DNA from: Neelides folsomi
Taxonomy: Eukaryota > Arthropoda > Collembola > Neelipleona > Neelidae
Length of the DNA: 64,000 nucleotides
Direction of reading: 5' to 3'
NCBI GenBank assembly: GCA_034687125.1
Contig: JAQGBZ010000103.1
Location: 124,001-188,000 of the forward strand
A program made the translations under genes and the position numbers. A model generated the notes under the pieces. The model was given only the letters and a program-made list of their open reading frames with translations, was not told the DNA's origin and made no database searches. Below are positions 60,491-64,000 of this stretch, one piece after another; the stretch's first letter is position 1, and each line of letters opens with the position of its first letter.

Positions 60491-60912
60491 ATATTATAAA
60501 TAAATATGTTGTATATGTATAGGTACTATATTTATATTTTTATATTATTGAATACCTACTTGTACAATTAAAAATGCAATTTTCGTTAAATTGTTATTAA
60601 AATAAATTCTAGTTTATTTCCTTTTTGGTATCATATTAATGGATCACAACATATCATTCGGAAATGGGATTGGTGAGCATGAATTTGATAAGATATATGA
60701 TAGATCACAGCAAAAAATAAATCCGACCTTCATTTCGATTGACAGTATTAAACTTGACAAACAATATTTAATTTTTTATTGAATATACACAGACCTCATT
60801 GTATTTGGGCTTGATCATATTTTTAAATTCATTTAATTGTTTTAACTTGAATGTTCATTAACCACTTGTTTGAATCGCCATTTGAACAAACACGGCACAG
60901 TTTCAATTTCAC
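60491..60912. other. Spacer with promoter block shared with gene 3
   Basis: From about 60770 the sequence is similar to the stretch before gene 3 (from about 63120), including ATTGTTTTAACT, TTCATTAACCA and a CATTTGAACAAA(C/T)ACG(G/A)CAC block. Confidence 0.6.
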
Positions 60913-60918
60913 TATAAA
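60913..60918 (+). promoter_or_regulatory. TATA box, Cys-rich peptide gene 2
   Basis: TATAAATGGAATTTGG, 84 bp before the ATG; nearly identical to the gene 3 box at 63244. Confidence 0.65.
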
Positions 60919-60996
60919 TGGAATTTGGAACTCGAGAACTAAAATTTACCTTGATATTTTAAATAATTATCAAGAAATCAATATAGGTTTATTATA

Positions 60997-61682
60997 ATGA
61001 AGTCATTTAAATTTGTTTTATTAATTTGTTTTGTCTTTCTTGTTAGAAAATCAACTTCACAAGTAGGTCAAATCTTTTGATTCTAAATCATAAACAATAA
61101 ATTGAAAGATAAGATTTGCGTCAGATGTAATTTGTTGCAAATGTGGACTTAATTATAAAAAGCTTGTAATATTATATAACATTAACATATAACAATATGT
61201 TATAGCATAATCACATAATAATGAATAAATGTAAGTTTAACAATTTGATTTCAGTGTACAGTAGCAAAACTTTCTTTGGGATGTAAATTGGGAGTCGCTG
61301 CTTGTCCAACAAGATGCGATTTTACAGGACCATGTCTTGATCCAACACAACCGACATGTCCTGGATATTGTCAAAATTGTTCTGTTAGTTTTATCATTTT
61401 ATTAATTCATATCTTATATTTATGTTATCATTTATTATATAATTTATTTTTCCTGCAATTATTATTTATTGTAATATCATTTAATTCTTATTACAGATAA
61501 TATGCGTTTTCCTGCAACAAAGTAAATTTAAATAAAATAATTATATAATAATTTAACTATTAATTAATCTCAATTAGGAAGTCCATTATATATGCGGAAC
61601 ATGGTTTAATAATGTAATTTTTTATTTATTATTAGTGGGAACTTGCACTCCAAGCACGACATGCCCAAATCCATGTTGCTAA
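60997..61682 (+). CDS. Secreted 13-Cys peptide, array member 2 (88 residues)
   Basis: Exons 60997-61062, 61255-61383, 61497-61521 and 61636-61682, same phases and same 25-nt third exon as gene 1. Signal peptide MKSFKFVLLICFVFLVRKSTS. The mature part keeps all 13 Cys with slightly shorter loops: LSLGCKLGVAACPTRCDF, GPCLDPTQPTCPGYCQNC, then the micro-exon (IICVFLQQ) and GTCTPSTTCPNPCC. The middle is nearly identical to gene 3 (FTGPC-DPTQPTCP) and more distant from gene 1, so 2 and 3 split most recently. Role as for gene 1. Confidence 0.82.
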
Positions 61683-63243
61683 TAAAGAAGTCTTAAATCC
61701 TATCAAAAATTATCTATTCTAAAGTTTAAGCAAAATTTAACTACGAGTGTGTATTTCAAATTCTCTTGTATTTTTCTACTGTTTTAATTATATTGTAAAT
61801 ATAAATAGTTAAAACAAAATAATTGTGAAATAAAAATATTACAAATAAAAATTACTCATAATTTATTGACCATTTCTCACTGTATTATGTACAATACAAC
61901 CTCATTTTATGATTCAATGAATAAAAAAATCGTTTTAAAAACTACAGCCTATATTATTTAAAAAAATATTTCAATGAATGCATTACATTTTTATCGTTAA
62001 ATAAAATTTTTATATAATTCGTTTAAATATCAAACTTAATGTTAGACTTGAAATACCGTATATAAAATATGTGAAAATTAAGATTCTAATTTTTTAATGA
62101 AAATCAAAATCCATCCTTGGCATATCCATCACTTTAAAAACTTGTCAATGATATTTATATACCGTAAAAGTTCGAATAGACGCCTTGTTCGAATCTGTTC
62201 GAATAAACGCCTCCCCCAAAAAGGGCCTAAGTTTAAATAGACGCCTTGTTCGAATATACGCCCCTATTACTTAACATAGGTAGGTATGCTCGTTGTTATA
62301 TGTTAAACTTAACAGCTATTGAAACATTCAAAAATATGACAGTAATTGCAGTAAAGTGGCGATGGGGCCAAAATGATCTTTCAATTTAAAAGTTAAATTA
62401 GCAGCAATTAAGTTTGTTCGATATTACGATTGAGTTTTTCTAAAATTTACTGGACAGTGTATTCAAAATCTACACGAATGGATTTGCTTTAAATTTTCAG
62501 TGTTTTCCCTTATTTTGAAATTTCTCTACTCCTTTCTAAAAATTTAGAAACCCTTTTCAATGTTTTAATTTACTGCAAATTAAGTTTAAATATTCTCATG
62601 ATAATTTTTCATCGAGGAATAAATGTAAGTGAGCTTCATAGTATTAATATAATACGAGAACAATCCCACAGAACAATATCTCCTGATAGACGTTATAATT
62701 TAAAATTTAACCTAAGATCTTGATTAGGAAGATTTAGATTAAAATTTACATTTGCTGCAACAATTTAATTGTTAATAAAAATACATTTCTATTCCAAATA
62801 TTTATTTTTACTCTTCGACTTTTAAATAAACGCCTACTAATGAATAAGTTATATTTATATGCCTACCTATATTACAATTTCAATAAAGGACTATTGGACA
62901 TAAATCAATGTCCTATGTTAGAAAAATACTTTATGATTGTATAAAATACTTTTAATGCTTTTGGTACATCAATTCTATTTTTTGGAAAAGTTTGTGTTTT
63001 ACATTGACTTACATAATTGTTATTATGTAAATAAAATTTATTACCAATATGAAAATATAACAATTCGACCTTCACAAGGATTGACAGAAAATAACATTTT
63101 TATATTTGTATAGAATAAACAAAGACATGAATTTCTTATTTGGATTTTATATTTTTTAATATTTTTTGATTGTTTTAACTCGAATATTCATTAACCAGTT
63201 GTTTTAATAGCATTTGAACAAATACGACACACTTTCAATTTCA
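61683..63243. other. Spacer between array members 2 and 3
   Basis: AT-rich, non-coding. It contains a cluster of short direct repeats at 62170-62265 and, from about 63120, the promoter block shared with gene 2. Confidence 0.5.
62170..62265. repeat. Short direct-repeat cluster TTCGAATA(A/G/T)ACGCC
   Basis: Four related copies (about 62171, 62204, 62229 and 62250) within 100 bp; two carry the longer AGACGCCTTGTTCGAAT unit. A fifth, TTTAAATAAACGCC, lies near 62821. Probably a transposon end or decayed satellite. Confidence 0.55.
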
Positions 63244-63249
63244 TTATAA
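63244..63249 (+). promoter_or_regulatory. TATA box, Cys-rich peptide gene 3
   Basis: TATAAATGGACTTTGG, 78 bp before the ATG. Confidence 0.65.
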
Positions 63250-63321
63250 ATGGACTTTGGATCTCAAGAACTAAAAATTAGATTAATAATAATCTTTCAT
63301 ATTTATTCGTTGTTTATTATA

Positions 63322-64000
63322 ATGAAGTCGTTACATTTCTTAATTTTCTTAATTTGCTTTATACTTTTTGTTACAAAATCTATTTCAGAAAAAGGAAATT
63401 TTCAAATTTTCAAATATAATAGATCAAGTAAAAGTTTGCAAACAAGACAAATTACGACAGATAATAATTTTGTGGTAATTGCTCACTCAATTATCCAATA
63501 CTTTTTAAATAAAACATTGCACTACGACCGTATACTAATGAATAAATTATAAACTTCATCAAATAATGTTCAATATTATAATTACAGTGTACAATAACGA
63601 CAATTTCAATTGGATGTAGATTTGGATTCGCTTCTTGTCCAACAAAATGCGATTTTACAGGACCATGTGTTGATCCAACACAACCGACATGCCCTACATA
63701 TTGTCAATATTGTCCTGTTAGTTATATTAATAATATTTATTTAAATAATTTATATCTACCTATTAATTATATATATACTGAAATTTTATTTTACGATTAA
63801 TATCAAACTATGTATTATGCAAACTAAATTTTAAAATATCTGAATTATATTACAGTCCAGATGCGTTATTATACAGCAATGTAATTTTTTTAACTGATTT
63901 ACTTATCTATCATTATTATCAATTAAATTCTGCTTAATTAATTATAGTATTAATATTAAAAATTATTTGTATAAGTTAATTATTAGGGAATTTAAACATT
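63322..64000 (+). CDS. Secreted Cys-rich peptide, array member 3, 3' end outside window
   Basis: Exons 63322-63474, 63588-63716 and 63856-63880 are visible; the last coding exon should lie at or beyond the edge (an AG at 63986-63987 is near, but the following bases do not clearly match exon 4 of genes 1 and 2). Signal peptide MKSLHFLIFLICFILFVTKS. Exon 1 is 87-90 nt longer than in genes 1 and 2: because the equivalent donor site is absent, it reads through about 30 polar residues (FQIFKYNRSSKSLQTRQ) before the Cys domain, an apparent pro-segment. Exon 2 (IGCRFGFASCPTKCDF, PTQPTCPTYCQYC) and the 25-nt exon 3 (SRCVIIQQ) match the family. Confidence 0.75.

Noticed and set aside
1-64000. CRISPR arrays, operons, ribosome binding sites, tRNA or rRNA genes
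   Set aside because: The window is spliced eukaryotic DNA; no regularly spaced repeats or recognisable cloverleaf/rRNA segments were found by eye.

Overview
This is eukaryotic nuclear DNA: AT-rich, with many short GT-AG introns, TATA-type promoters close to small secreted-protein genes, and mariner/Tc1 DNA transposons. The gene set (laminin alpha, trehalose-transporter-like MFS protein, pancreatic-lipase family, NASP, NTMT1, GCAT) fits an arthropod, probably a hexapod such as a springtail; the species assignment is inference.

Layout. 1-4.4 kb: the C-terminal end of a laminin alpha chain with five LamG domains (+). 5.3-10 kb: a four-helix membrane protein (-), with a foldback MITE in an intron, and a secreted lipase-family protein (-) whose catalytic His appears lost. 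11.4-12.8 kb: a complete-length but decayed mariner copy next to a second foldback element. 13.3-15.3 kb: mitochondrial glycine C-acetyltransferase (-). 16.4-27.3 kb: the most striking gene, a roughly 31-exon channel (+) with four tandem channel repeats, each with a K+-type filter and a cyclic-nucleotide-binding domain, i.e. a CNGK (tetra-K-CNG) channel. 27.8-34.3 kb: an unrecognised Cys-rich protein (-), a 65-residue basic protein (+) and a short single-helix SUN-domain protein (-). 35.8-38.2 kb: an MFS sugar transporter (+). 39.9-50.9 kb: two small secreted proteins (+), a CCDC112-like coiled-coil protein (-), NTMT1 (-), the histone chaperone NASP (-), a secreted protein with defensin-like (CS-alpha-beta) Cys spacing (+), and an RNase-H-like single-exon protein (-). 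53.5-56.1 kb: a large disordered secreted protein (-). 58.3-59.4 kb: a Cys-cluster membrane protein (+). 59.9-64 kb: a tandem array of three Cys-rich secreted peptide genes (+), all with the same four-exon plan including a 25-nt micro-exon, the third running off the window.

The genes do not form one pathway. The best candidate for an exciting system is the CNGK channel: of its four nucleotide-binding domains, only repeat 3 keeps the FGE and phosphate-binding Arg signatures, which parallels what I recall of sea-urchin sperm CNGK. The second is the secreted Cys-rich array at the right edge. Exon boundaries were assigned by hand from GT/AG sites and reading-frame phase, so single junctions may be wrong.
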